From assembly GCA_964425275.1 (NCBI GenBank), contig CAYRLZ010000003.1, positions 1 to 12,646 of the forward strand: a stretch of DNA of 12,646 nucleotides. Direction: 5' to 3'. The DNA is from CAYRLZ01 sp964425275. Lineage in GTDB: Bacteria; Hydrothermota; Tepidihabitantia; Tepidihabitantales; JBDRVQ01. Shown here in pieces: positions 1 to 5,711 of the stretch (position 1 is the first letter of the stretch; each line of letters opens with the position of its first letter). Both the position numbers and the translations under genes were made by a program. Under the pieces are notes generated by a model, which saw only the letters and a program-made list of their open reading frames with translations, did not search any database and was not told the DNA's origin.

Positions 1-764
1 TGCTTTCTCCTCCTGACCCACAGGGCAAAGGTTATGGAGATGGTAGTTGCCTTATTGCCTATAATGATAACACACTCTATCTTCTGAGAGGCAAATACAA
101 TGAGTTCTACAAATACGACATCACCGCTAAATCCTGGTCAAATGAGAGTATAATGCCCTTTGTCCATCCGATGGTGAAAAAGAGAAAGAAGGTTGGTGAA
201 GGTGCGGGAATGGTCTTAAAGGATGATAAAATCTATGCCTTCAAGGGAAACAATACCAAGGAGTTCTGGGTATTTGACCCAACAACTGGAAGATGGCTTG
301 GTTTAGATACGATTCCGAAGGGAGAGGATAAGAAATATGTGAAAGGTGGTGGCGGACTTGGGACCTGGACCGATGGCGCAATCTATGCCTTGAAAGGTAA
401 TAACACAACCTCAATCTGGAAATATAGTACCGGAGAAGGGGTCCCATTCTCTGCCTTCTTACCGCTAGCGAAGCGGGATGCAAATGCAAGTCCACATACC
501 GGAACGATGGAATATGTGACTGGTAAAAAGATTGGTTTAAGGATTGTGCCCAATCCAACAAAAGGCTTAACCACGGTCTATTACAACCTGCCGAAGAAAG
601 AGGTTGCGACCTTAAAAATCTACAATATCTTAGGTGAAATTGTCTATAATGAGAAGAGCGATAAAGGTCTATTTACTATAAGAAAACTCCCAGCGGGAAT
701 TTACCTCTTGCGATTTAATGCCAAAGGCTATAAAGAAGAGAGAAAACTTGTGGTTTTGAAATAA
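1..764 (+). CDS. Kelch-like secreted protein with C-terminal T9SS sorting domain (3' part)
   Basis: The frame is open from base 3 back to the window edge, so this is the last 253 residues of a longer protein; the ATG at 153 is internal. Three units of a kelch-like beta-propeller repeat are visible, each built as 'a good match to iYalkGnnt, then eFWxYD, then a tryptophan' (for example IYAFKGNNT...FWVFDPTTGRW and IYALKGNNT...SIWKYS). The last ~75 residues form a type A T9SS sorting domain: VPNPTKG, then KIYNILGEIVY, then LPAGIYLLRF and a lysine-rich end. In this family the domain directs export through the T9SS and is cleaved at the cell surface, so the protein is probably secreted or surface attached. 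The ligand or role of the propeller cannot be told. A strong terminator follows 17 bases after the stop. Confident on the sorting domain, moderate on the kelch assignment. Confidence 0.85.
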   Translation, partial: LSPPDPQGKGYGDGSCLIAYNDNTLYLLRGKYNEFYKYDITAKSWSNESIMPFVHPMVKKRKKVGEGAGMVLKDDKIYAFKGNNTKEFWVFDPTTGRWLGLDTIPKGEDKKYVKGGGGLGTWTDGAIYALKGNNTTSIWKYSTGEGVPFSAFLPLAKRDANASPHTGTMEYVTGKKIGLRIVPNPTKGLTTVYYNLPKKEVATLKIYNILGEIVYNEKSDKGLFTIRKLPAGIYLLRFNAKGYKEERKLVVLK

Positions 765-781
765 CCGCGACTTAAAAGGAG

Positions 782-814
782 ACGCCCCACTTTTTGGTGG
801 GGCGTTTTTTATTT
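782..814 (+). terminator. Intrinsic terminator of the T9SS protein gene
   Basis: A perfect 9-bp GC-rich stem (ACGCCCCAC at 782-790 with GTGGGGCGT at 797-805) closes a 6-base loop and runs into a T tract (805-810, then ATTT). It begins 17 bases after the TAA of the upstream gene. This is the clearest Rho-independent terminator in the window. Confidence 0.93.
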
Positions 815-1074
815 AACAAAATTTATGCCAAACCCAAATTTTTCCCTTTTGGCAATTAAAATTCCAAGAAACACTTTGAGCCAATTTTTACTCTATATTT
901 AGATATGAGAAAAAGGCTAATTTTATTAAGTGAAGTTAAATCAATAACTTATATTTTATACTTGGGAGGTAAAAATGAGAGGATAGAATAACTTAATTAA
1001 AAAGACCTAACCGCTTTTATCCTAACCAATCCACTTAGCACCGCAGGGGATTTTTCTTTTTGGAGGGGGGAGTG
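815..1074. other. AT-rich non-coding stretch with a mini-ORF and a weak promoter-like segment
   Basis: No credible gene is visible. A 7-bp inverted repeat TGCCAAA/TTTGGCA (826-832, 848-854) is not followed by a T tract. At 927-937 lies TAAGTGAAGTT, the same 11-mer found upstream of recA at 4609-4619. It is followed by AT-rich DNA with a possible -10 TATACT at 957-962. Next come a good Shine-Dalgarno GGGAGGT (964-970) and ATG AGA GGA TAG at 975-986, which would encode only M-R-G. This may be a decayed gene start, a regulatory minigene or chance. A second purine-rich GGAGGGGGG occurs at 1062-1070, just before the tandem repeat. Confidence 0.5.
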
Positions 1075-1326
1075 CTACAGGGGGTGCTATTCGGGATGGT
1101 ATTAAATACCCTATTCTATACCCTATTCTCTTGCCTATTCGGAATTCTATTCGGTATCCTATTCTCTTGCCTATTGGTAATCCTATTTTCTATCCTATTG
1201 AGCGTTCTATTCCCTTCCCTATTGGGGGTTCTATTCTCTGTCCTATTGGGAATGCTATTGGGGATGCTATTCTCTTTTCTATAAAGAGTTCTATTGGGAA
1301 TCTTATTATTGGTTCTACCCCTCATC
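1075..1326. repeat. Degenerate 12-bp tandem repeat array, about 21 units
   Basis: Cut every 12 bases from 1075, the sequence falls in register into units starting CTATT followed by C or G and six variable bases. The clear units run from 1087 to 1314 (19 units); those at 1075 and 1315 are degenerate edges. Variable halves fall into two classes: purine-type (GGGATG, GGAATT, GGTATC, GGAATG) and pyrimidine-type (TCTTGC, TCTATC, CCTTCC, TCTGTC). Because 12 is a multiple of 3, both strands stay open and give spurious-looking tetrapeptide repeats (LFxx on plus, NRxx on minus). CTA is never exchanged for another leucine codon, which argues that conservation is at DNA or RNA level. GGAAT in purine-type units can pair with ATTC of neighbours, so local hairpins are possible. 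The array ends about 45 bases before the rplF promoter. Confidence 0.9.
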
Positions 1327-1369
1327 GTAGTAAAGGTTATCTGTGTTTAAGAAGAACTGCGGGCGATAC

Positions 1370-1397
1370 TTGACAGCAGGGGAAATTTTATTATAAT
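1370..1397 (+). promoter_or_regulatory. Promoter of rplF, predicted to give a leaderless mRNA
   Basis: Consensus -35 TTGACA (1370-1375), 16-base spacer, consensus -10 TATAAT (1392-1397). The start ATG is at 1403, only 5 bases after the -10, where the transcription start is expected. There is no Shine-Dalgarno in those bases, so the message should begin at or within a base of the AUG. Confidence 0.85.
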
Positions 1398-1402
1398 ATC
1401 TT

Positions 1403-1972
1403 ATGGCACAAAGGTATAAACCAATACCAATACCAGAGAAGGTAAAGGTAGAAAAACGGGAAGGCGAATTAGAGGTAGTCGGTCCGTTAGGAACCATTAA
1501 ATTACCAATCAACCCTAATGTTGATGTTTGTTTGGTCGATCGGACAATTGTCGTCACCGGAAAAGACGAGACCGCTAAGCCCTTTGTTGGTCTCATGCGG
1601 GGATTGATAAATAATATGCTTATCGGTGTCACTAAGGGCTACGAAAAGACTCTGGAACTTCGGGGGATGGGCTATCGGGTCCAGAAGATAAAGGGTGGGA
1701 TTCAGCTCTATTGTGGGTTTTCCCATCCGGTAAATTTCTTTGCACCAGAGGGAATTGATTTGGATGTGAAGCAGGTCCCTAACCCTGATGACCCAAAGAC
1801 TCAGATTACGGAGATTACTGTAAAGGGAATTAATAAGCAATTAGTTGGACAGGTTGCGGCTAGTATTCGGGAGATAAAACCGCCCGACGCTTATCTCGGT
1901 AAAGGAATTCGCTATAAGGGCGAGTATGTAAGAAAGAAGCCAGGGAAACGCGCCATCGCCGAAAAGCATTAA
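1403..1972 (+). CDS. rplF: 50S ribosomal protein L6
   Basis: A 189-residue L6, slightly longer than the usual ~178-180. L6 binds 23S rRNA in the large subunit near the factor-binding centre. The N-terminal half begins MAQRYKPIPIPEKVKV and contains EVVGPLGTIKLPI; the second repeat domain includes ELRGMGYRVQ and CGFSHPV. The C-terminal L6 signature is clear as PPDAYLGKGIRYKGEYVRKK. The ATG at 1403 fits the family N-terminus and sits 5 bases after a consensus -10 box. In most bacteria rplF lies in the spc operon between rpsH and rplR. Here neither neighbour is present: upstream is a 12-bp tandem repeat and downstream is convergent tyrS. It is therefore either a relocated single copy or an extra copy. 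The product is certain; the reason for its location is not. Confidence 0.96.
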   Translation: MAQRYKPIPIPEKVKVEKREGELEVVGPLGTIKLPINPNVDVCLVDRTIVVTGKDETAKPFVGLMRGLINNMLIGVTKGYEKTLELRGMGYRVQKIKGGIQLYCGFSHPVNFFAPEGIDLDVKQVPNPDDPKTQITEITVKGINKQLVGQVAASIREIKPPDAYLGKGIRYKGEYVRKKPGKRAIAEKH

Positions 1973-1992
1973 ACCCGCCTTACCAAAAATAG

Positions 1993-2049
1993 TTAAAGGG
2001 TCTCTTTTGTAAAAGGTTCGTTTTTTCTAAGATAGAAAAAATCCCTTAA
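1993..2049. terminator. Nested AT-rich inverted repeat between rplF and tyrS (possible terminator)
   Basis: An inner perfect 9-bp stem TTTTTTCTA/TAGAAAAAA (2021-2029, 2033-2041) with a 3-base loop sits inside an outer pairing of TTAAAGGG (1993-2000) with CCCTTAA (2043-2049), with one bulged A. It lies 20-80 bases after the rplF stop in a convergent interval, where termination on both strands is expected. The stem is nearly all A/T with no separate T tract, so this is a tentative call. Confidence 0.35.
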
Positions 2050-2087
2050 TCTCTCTTTTTACCGCATTTGTATCAAATTCCCATCAT

Positions 2088-2121
2088 AACCTCGGAGGTT
2101 CTGAAGTTCCGAGTTTCGGAA
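2088..2121. repeat. Two short palindromes downstream of tyrS
   Basis: AACCTC-G-GAGGTT (2088-2100) is a perfect dyad, and TTCCG-AGTTT-CGGAA (2107-2121) is a small hairpin; CTCGGA and TCCGAG of the two can also pair with each other. Neither is followed by a T tract on either strand. They may help end the tyrS transcript or bind a protein; no function can be assigned. Confidence 0.4.
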
Positions 2122-2149
2122 GTTAGGAAAACTGTGGGGGGAAGGGGGG

Positions 2150-3382
2150 TTATTTCTCTCCTAAAGATGAGGGGATGACCTTTAAGAATTTTCGCTTGCC
2201 CACCTTAATGGTTATCGTCTCCTCAATATTTAGGATATGATTGATATCGGTAATCCTTTTCTGATTAACATAGACCCCACCCTCAGCAATCTTCCTTTTG
2301 GCTTCGCTCTTTGAAGGAAGGAGTTTGGAGAACACGAGAATCTCCACTAAGGAAATCTTATTTTGGGGCGCCTGGATTGTGGGGATTACTTCCGGTATCT
2401 CTTTATATTTGAATACCCGGTCAAATTCCTGAGCGGCTGCCTCCGCGGCTTCGGGCGAATGGTAGATGGTAACAATCTCTTTTGCCAGAAGGGATTTTAA
2501 GTTCCTCGGATTCTCACCCGATTTTAATCGCTCCTCAATCTCTTTTATCTCCGCTTCCGTTCGGTCAGTAGATAGGCGGAAATATCTAATGATTAAAGGG
2601 TCAGGCAAAGACATTATCTTGCCGAACATCTCCGCGGGGGGCTCAGTAATCCCGATGTAATTATTATAGGACTTACTCATCTTTAATTTACCATCCAGAC
2701 CTTCCAAGAGGGGGACAGTCATTACTACCTGGGGCAAAAGACCGTAACTTGCCATCAACTCCCGACCAACCAGGAGGTTCCAATACTGGTCTTGTCCACC
2801 CAACTCAATATCGGCCTTGATGGCAATTGAATCAAAACCCTGAAAGAGTGGGTAGAGGATTTCATGGAGATAGATTGGGTTTCGGTTTTTGTAACGTTTG
2901 GCAAAGTCATCCCGCTCTAAAATTCGGGCTAAGGTATATTTGGCACTTAATTCAATTAGGGCATTGGCGTTTAATTGGCTTAACCACTCGGAGTTATAGC
3001 GGACCTCGGTTCTCTCCGGGATGAGAATCTTAAATATCTGCTCCTGATAATGGGCGATATTCTCTCTTATCTTTTCCGCGGTCAATTGGGGGCGGGTCTT
3101 AGAACAACCGGATGGGTCGCCAATCATTCCCGTAAAATCACCAACGATTAAAACCGCGGTATGCCCCAATTTTTGAAATTGGCGCAACTTCCGTAGGACA
3201 ACCGCAAAACCGAGGTGAATATCCGGACCCGAGGCATCAATCCCCAATTTCACCCGCAGCGGCTGACCGGTGCTTAGCGAATGCTCTAACTTGGCAGCCA
3301 GTTCCGATTCGGTTACAATATCTACGGTATTATCTTTCAAGAGCGCCAAACTGGCCTCAACTTTTTTGGAGATTGAAGACAT
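2150..3382 (-). CDS. tyrS: Tyrosyl-tRNA synthetase
   Basis: Class I synthetase that activates tyrosine and charges tRNA-Tyr; 410 residues, normal length. The Rossmann catalytic domain opens with KLGIDASGPDIHLGF, where HLGF (residues 56-59) is the HIGH-motif variant. It continues with GDFTGMIGDPSG, the tyrosine-site GGQDQYWN region (~196-203) and a perfect KMSKS loop (~234-238). The C-terminal ~60 residues (about 342-403) are an S4-type RNA-binding domain, including LLPSKSEAKRKIAEGGVYVN. The HLGF form with this layout fits the TyrZ-like bacterial subgroup. I chose the ATG at 3382, with AAGG 4 bases upstream; a GTG directly before it (3385) would add one residue. It is the last gene of the rpsR-rplI-nuclease-tyrS set, about 55 bases after the nuclease stop, with no clear promoter of its own. 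Confidence 0.96.
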   Translation of the reverse strand: MSSISKKVEASLALLKDNTVDIVTESELAAKLEHSLSTGQPLRVKLGIDASGPDIHLGFAVVLRKLRQFQKLGHTAVLIVGDFTGMIGDPSGCSKTRPQLTAEKIRENIAHYQEQIFKILIPERTEVRYNSEWLSQLNANALIELSAKYTLARILERDDFAKRYKNRNPIYLHEILYPLFQGFDSIAIKADIELGGQDQYWNLLVGRELMASYGLLPQVVMTVPLLEGLDGKLKMSKSYNNYIGITEPPAEMFGKIMSLPDPLIIRYFRLSTDRTEAEIKEIEERLKSGENPRNLKSLLAKEIVTIYHSPEAAEAAAQEFDRVFKYKEIPEVIPTIQAPQNKISLVEILVFSKLLPSKSEAKRKIAEGGVYVNQKRITDINHILNIEETITIKVGKRKFLKVIPSSLGEK

Positions 3383-3437
3383 CACACCTTAAAAACCGCA
3401 AAATCAATTTTTCTCTTGGGTGGCGGCTCCGCTTGGC

Positions 3438-3926
3438 TTAATCTCCTAACGGGAAGTCGCCCAAGTTTTCCGGGTCGGTCTTGCGCAACCAATCTTCAAT
3501 CTCTTTAATCTTATCTTCGGGTTGGTCAGGAATCGTAATACCACAAGATGATATCACCTCTTCGTTACAATAGATTGGGCAGTTCATCTTTAAGGCCAGA
3601 CCAAGTGAATCAGAGGGGCGGGCATCAATCACGATTACCTTTCCGTCTTTTTCTAAAATCACCTCGGCAAAAAAGGTATTGTCGCGCACCGCCGTAATGA
3701 CCACCCGCTTTACCTTTCCCCCTAAGCCGTCAATCAATCTTTTTATTAAATCAAAGGTTAGGGGTCGGGCAAATTTTACATTCTCCAAGAGATACATAAT
3801 CGCTGTTGCCTCCGCTGGTCCAATAAATATCGGGAGGATACGATTTCCTTCCAGTTCCTTTAAGAAGACAACCGGTGAGCGAGTCTTTTCATCAAACCGC
3901 ACGCTACTAACCTTCATCTCAATCAC
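3438..3926 (-). CDS. Bifunctional nuclease family protein (DUF151)
   Basis: A 162-residue protein of the bifunctional nuclease/DUF151 family. It shows the family N-terminus (V/M)IEMKVSSVRFDEKTRSPVV, then LPIFIGPAEA near residue 40, and the conserved DARPSDSLGLAL block near residue 110, followed by PIYCNEEVI and an acidic tail. Some plant members are reported to have DNase and RNase activity; the role in bacteria is unclear. The start is chosen as GTG at 3926: it matches the usual family N-terminus and has AGGAGG at 3931-3936, 4 bases upstream. The longer ATG at 3947 would put the Shine-Dalgarno inside the gene. The GTG overlaps the rplI stop as GTGA (3923-3926), implying coupled translation with L9. 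Family assignment is firm; the biochemical role is inferred. Confidence 0.9.
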   Translation of the reverse strand: MIEMKVSSVRFDEKTRSPVVFLKELEGNRILPIFIGPAEATAIMYLLENVKFARPLTFDLIKRLIDGLGGKVKRVVITAVRDNTFFAEVILEKDGKVIVIDARPSDSLGLALKMNCPIYCNEEVISSCGITIPDQPEDKIKEIEDWLRKTDPENLGDFPLGD

Positions 3927-4369
3927 TTCTCCTCCTTTAAGACCCATAATTTTAGCACGGTCCTTTGCTCTGGGGCCAACCTTATCTCCACATCATAGAC
4001 ACCAGGGGAGCGGAGTGGCTCTTCCAAAATGATACATTTTTTATCAATCACTACCCCTTCCTTTTTGAGGAGTTCGGCAATATCCCCGGCGGTAATTCGG
4101 CCAAAACTCCCCTCTTCACCGATTGGGAGGTAGGTCTTTAATATCAACTCTTCAATGCGGGTAGCGAGTTCTTTCGCCCTTCTTTTTATCTTCTCCTGAC
4201 GGCTTGCCTGGGCTTGTTGTTTATCTCTTAGGTGTTTAAGATTAGAAGGACTGGCCGGGATTGCCAGACCTTTGGGAAAGAGGTAATTTCGGGCAAACCC
4301 ATCCCGAACTTGCACCACATCATCTTCTTTTCCTAAGTTCTCTACCTCTTTTATAAGGATTACCTTCAT
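3923..4369 (-). CDS. rplI: 50S ribosomal protein L9
   Basis: A full-length 148-residue L9. The N-terminal RNA-binding domain (~1-47) carries MKVILIKEVENLGK, then VVQVRDGFARNYLFPKGLA with its conserved glycines and aromatics. A charged central helix (~50-78, rich in K, R, E and Q) connects to the C-terminal domain (GSFGRITAGDIAELL and the LRSPGVYDVEIRL strand region). L9 binds 23S rRNA at the base of the L1 stalk and is known to help reading-frame maintenance. The ATG overlaps the rpsR stop as ATGA (4366-4369) and has no clear Shine-Dalgarno, so initiation probably depends on rpsR translation. Its own stop overlaps the nuclease GTG. The rpsR-rplI pairing is widely conserved. Confidence 0.96.
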   Translation of the reverse strand: MKVILIKEVENLGKEDDVVQVRDGFARNYLFPKGLAIPASPSNLKHLRDKQQAQASRQEKIKRRAKELATRIEELILKTYLPIGEEGSFGRITAGDIAELLKKEGVVIDKKCIILEEPLRSPGVYDVEIRLAPEQRTVLKLWVLKEEK

Positions 4370-4566
4370 TTTACGACATAAGGTAAAAGGGCGAGATTCC
4401 TGGCCCTTTTTATCGCCCGAGTGAGGGCGCGCTGATGTTTTTGACAGAGACCGGTGATTGATGACGGCAAAATCTTTCCTCGCTCCGAGAGGAAATTTCG
4501 CAGTCGCTCATCTTTATAATCAATTGCCTTTATTTGCTGTTCGCAAAAATAGCAGCCTTTCTTCAT
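4366..4566 (-). CDS. rpsR: 30S ribosomal protein S18 (zinc-ligand form)
   Basis: A 66-residue S18, part of the small-subunit platform with S6 and S11. The family core is clear: IDYKDERLRNFLSERGKILP, then ITGLCQKHQRALTRAIKRAR and a LALLPY end. It carries Cys5 and Cys8 (CYFC) plus a later Cys and His in CQKH, so it looks like the Zn-binding 'C+' form. I start it at the ATG at 4566, giving MKKGCYFCEQQ. A frame extension to a TTG at 4584 would overlap the -10 box and has no family support. No rpsF or ssb, the usual upstream partners, lies here: the gene is first in its operon, divergent from recA. The ATG is 7 bases after a TATTAT -10 with no Shine-Dalgarno, suggesting a leaderless message. Confidence 0.95.
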   Translation of the reverse strand: MKKGCYFCEQQIKAIDYKDERLRNFLSERGKILPSSITGLCQKHQRALTRAIKRARNLALLPYVVK

Positions 4567-4573
4567 AAGAAAT

Positions 4574-4601
4574 ATAATAGCCAAAAAAATTGGAAAGTCA
4601 A
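4574..4601 (-). promoter_or_regulatory. Promoter of the rpsR operon, predicted leaderless
   Basis: On the minus strand, -35 TTGACT (4601-4596), 16-base spacer, -10 TATTAT (4579-4574). The rpsR ATG (4566) is 7 bases after the -10, so the transcription start is expected within a base of the start codon. This promoter lies back to back with the recA promoter. Confidence 0.75.
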
Positions 4602-4617
4602 TAGACAGTAAGTGAAG

Positions 4618-4645
4618 TTGACTTTTGGACTTTTTATATTAAACT
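4618..4645 (+). promoter_or_regulatory. Candidate recA promoter
   Basis: A near-consensus -35 TTGACT (4618-4623) is followed, with a 16-base spacer, by a weak -10 TAAACT (4640-4645); TATATT at 4635-4640 is better matched but too close. The -35 overlaps the 11-mer TAAGTGAAGTT (4609-4619) that also occurs at 927-937. The resulting leader would be about 28 bases with a clear Shine-Dalgarno, unlike the leaderless units nearby. Confidence 0.45.
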
Positions 4646-4647
4646 TA

Positions 4648-4668
4648 TTGATATTGAGTTATTATCAA
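4648..4668 (+). promoter_or_regulatory. Dyad between the recA promoter and Shine-Dalgarno (possible operator)
   Basis: TTGATA (4648-4653) and TATCAA (4663-4668) form a perfect 6-bp inverted repeat with a 9-base spacer. It lies just after the predicted transcription start and touches the recA ribosome binding site (GAGGTG, 4670-4675). I see neither an E. coli-type CTG-N10-CAG nor a Bacillus-type GAAC-N4-GTTC LexA box here. It could be an operator of another kind; in AT-rich DNA chance is also possible. Confidence 0.3.
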
Positions 4669-4679
4669 AGAGGTGAAAA

Positions 4680-5702
4680 ATGACAAAAGAGATTGAGAAA
4701 GAGAAGATGCGGGCACTGGCCAGCGCCCTTTCTCAGATTGAGAAACAGTTCGGGAAGGGGGCGGTAATGAAAATGGGCGAAAGAGAGATTTTTAAGGACG
4801 CGGAGGTAATTCCTTCCGGTTCACTCGCCCTAGACATCGCCCTAGGTATCGGCGGCATCCCTAAGGGAAGAGTCTGTGAGATATTCGGGCCAGAGGCTTC
4901 AGGCAAGACAACTCTGGCTCTTTCGGTCATCGGTCAAGCCCAGAAATTGGGCGGCATCGCCTGTTTCATTGACTCGGAACACGCAATGGACCCCACCTAT
5001 GCCAAGGCCCTGGGTGTTGATTTAGATAATCTCTATCTTTCTCAGCCTGATACCGGGGAACAGGCATTAGAGATTGCTGAGGTTCTTACCCGAAGCCAAG
5101 CCCTGGATATTTTTGTTATTGACTCGGTGGCCGCTTTGGTTCCAAAGGTTGAGATTGAAGGCGAGATGGGTGAAGCGCAAGTCGGTGTTCAGGCAAGACT
5201 GATGTCCCAGGCATTAAGAAAATTATGTGGCATAATCAATAAATCAAAGACCTGCGCCATCTTTACTAATCAGATACGACATAAAATTGGCGTAATGTAT
5301 GGTAGTCCCGAGACAACCCCTGGTGGTCTGGCGCTAAAATTCTATTCCACGATTCGCCTTGAGATTAGAAGAGTTGCCGCAATTAAAAAAGGTGAAGAGA
5401 TTATTGGGGCGCGCACCCGGGTGCGGGTGGTAAAGAATAAATTGGCCCCACCCTTTAAGGAGGCGGAGTTTGATATTTTGTATGGGAAAGGAATTGTTAA
5501 AAACGGAGAGATTGTTGACCTGGGTAGTGAATTGGGGATAATCCAAAGAAGCGGCACCTGGTATTCATATAACGAAATCCGAATTGGCCAGGGTCGAGAA
5601 CAGGCCGTGCTCTTTTTAGATGGGAATCCGGAGGTCGCCGCCGAGATTGAAAAGAAGATTCGGGAAAAGGCATTCCCTATGATGACGGAAAAAGAAAGAT
5701 GA
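4680..5702 (+). CDS. recA: Recombinase RecA
   Basis: A complete 340-residue RecA, the DNA-dependent ATPase that forms filaments on single-stranded DNA for homologous recombination and triggers the SOS response. Walker A is GPEASGKTT (70-78), the catalytic glutamate lies in FIDSEHAMDP (Glu100), and Walker B is in IFVIDSVAALVP (~144-155). Loop L1 holds EGEMGEAQVGVQARLMSQAL, and loop L2 is read as TNQIRHKIGVMYGSPETTPGG (~196-216). The variable C-terminal domain ends in a charged tail. The ATG at 4680 has GAGGTG 4 bases upstream. alaS begins 9 bases after the TGA, and no recX lies between. The gene is divergent from rpsR, and there is a dyad just before the ribosome binding site. Confidence 0.97.
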   Translation: MTKEIEKEKMRALASALSQIEKQFGKGAVMKMGEREIFKDAEVIPSGSLALDIALGIGGIPKGRVCEIFGPEASGKTTLALSVIGQAQKLGGIACFIDSEHAMDPTYAKALGVDLDNLYLSQPDTGEQALEIAEVLTRSQALDIFVIDSVAALVPKVEIEGEMGEAQVGVQARLMSQALRKLCGIINKSKTCAIFTNQIRHKIGVMYGSPETTPGGLALKFYSTIRLEIRRVAAIKKGEEIIGARTRVRVVKNKLAPPFKEAEFDILYGKGIVKNGEIVDLGSELGIIQRSGTWYSYNEIRIGQGREQAVLFLDGNPEVAAEIEKKIREKAFPMMTEKER

Positions 5703-5711
5703 GTGATATTT

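Noticed and set aside
1075..1326. Possible CRISPR array
   Set aside because: The period is 12 bases with no longer conserved repeats or unique spacers of 25-40 bases, and no cas genes are nearby.
2107..2121. Hairpin after tyrS as an intrinsic terminator
   Set aside because: The stem is 5 bp and no T tract follows on the minus strand.
3679..4032. 117-residue plus-strand frame across the nuclease and rplI genes
   Set aside because: It is antisense to two well-supported genes and has no family features.
4566..4584. Longer rpsR start at TTG 4584
   Set aside because: It would overlap the -10 box of the likely promoter and adds residues with no S18 family support.
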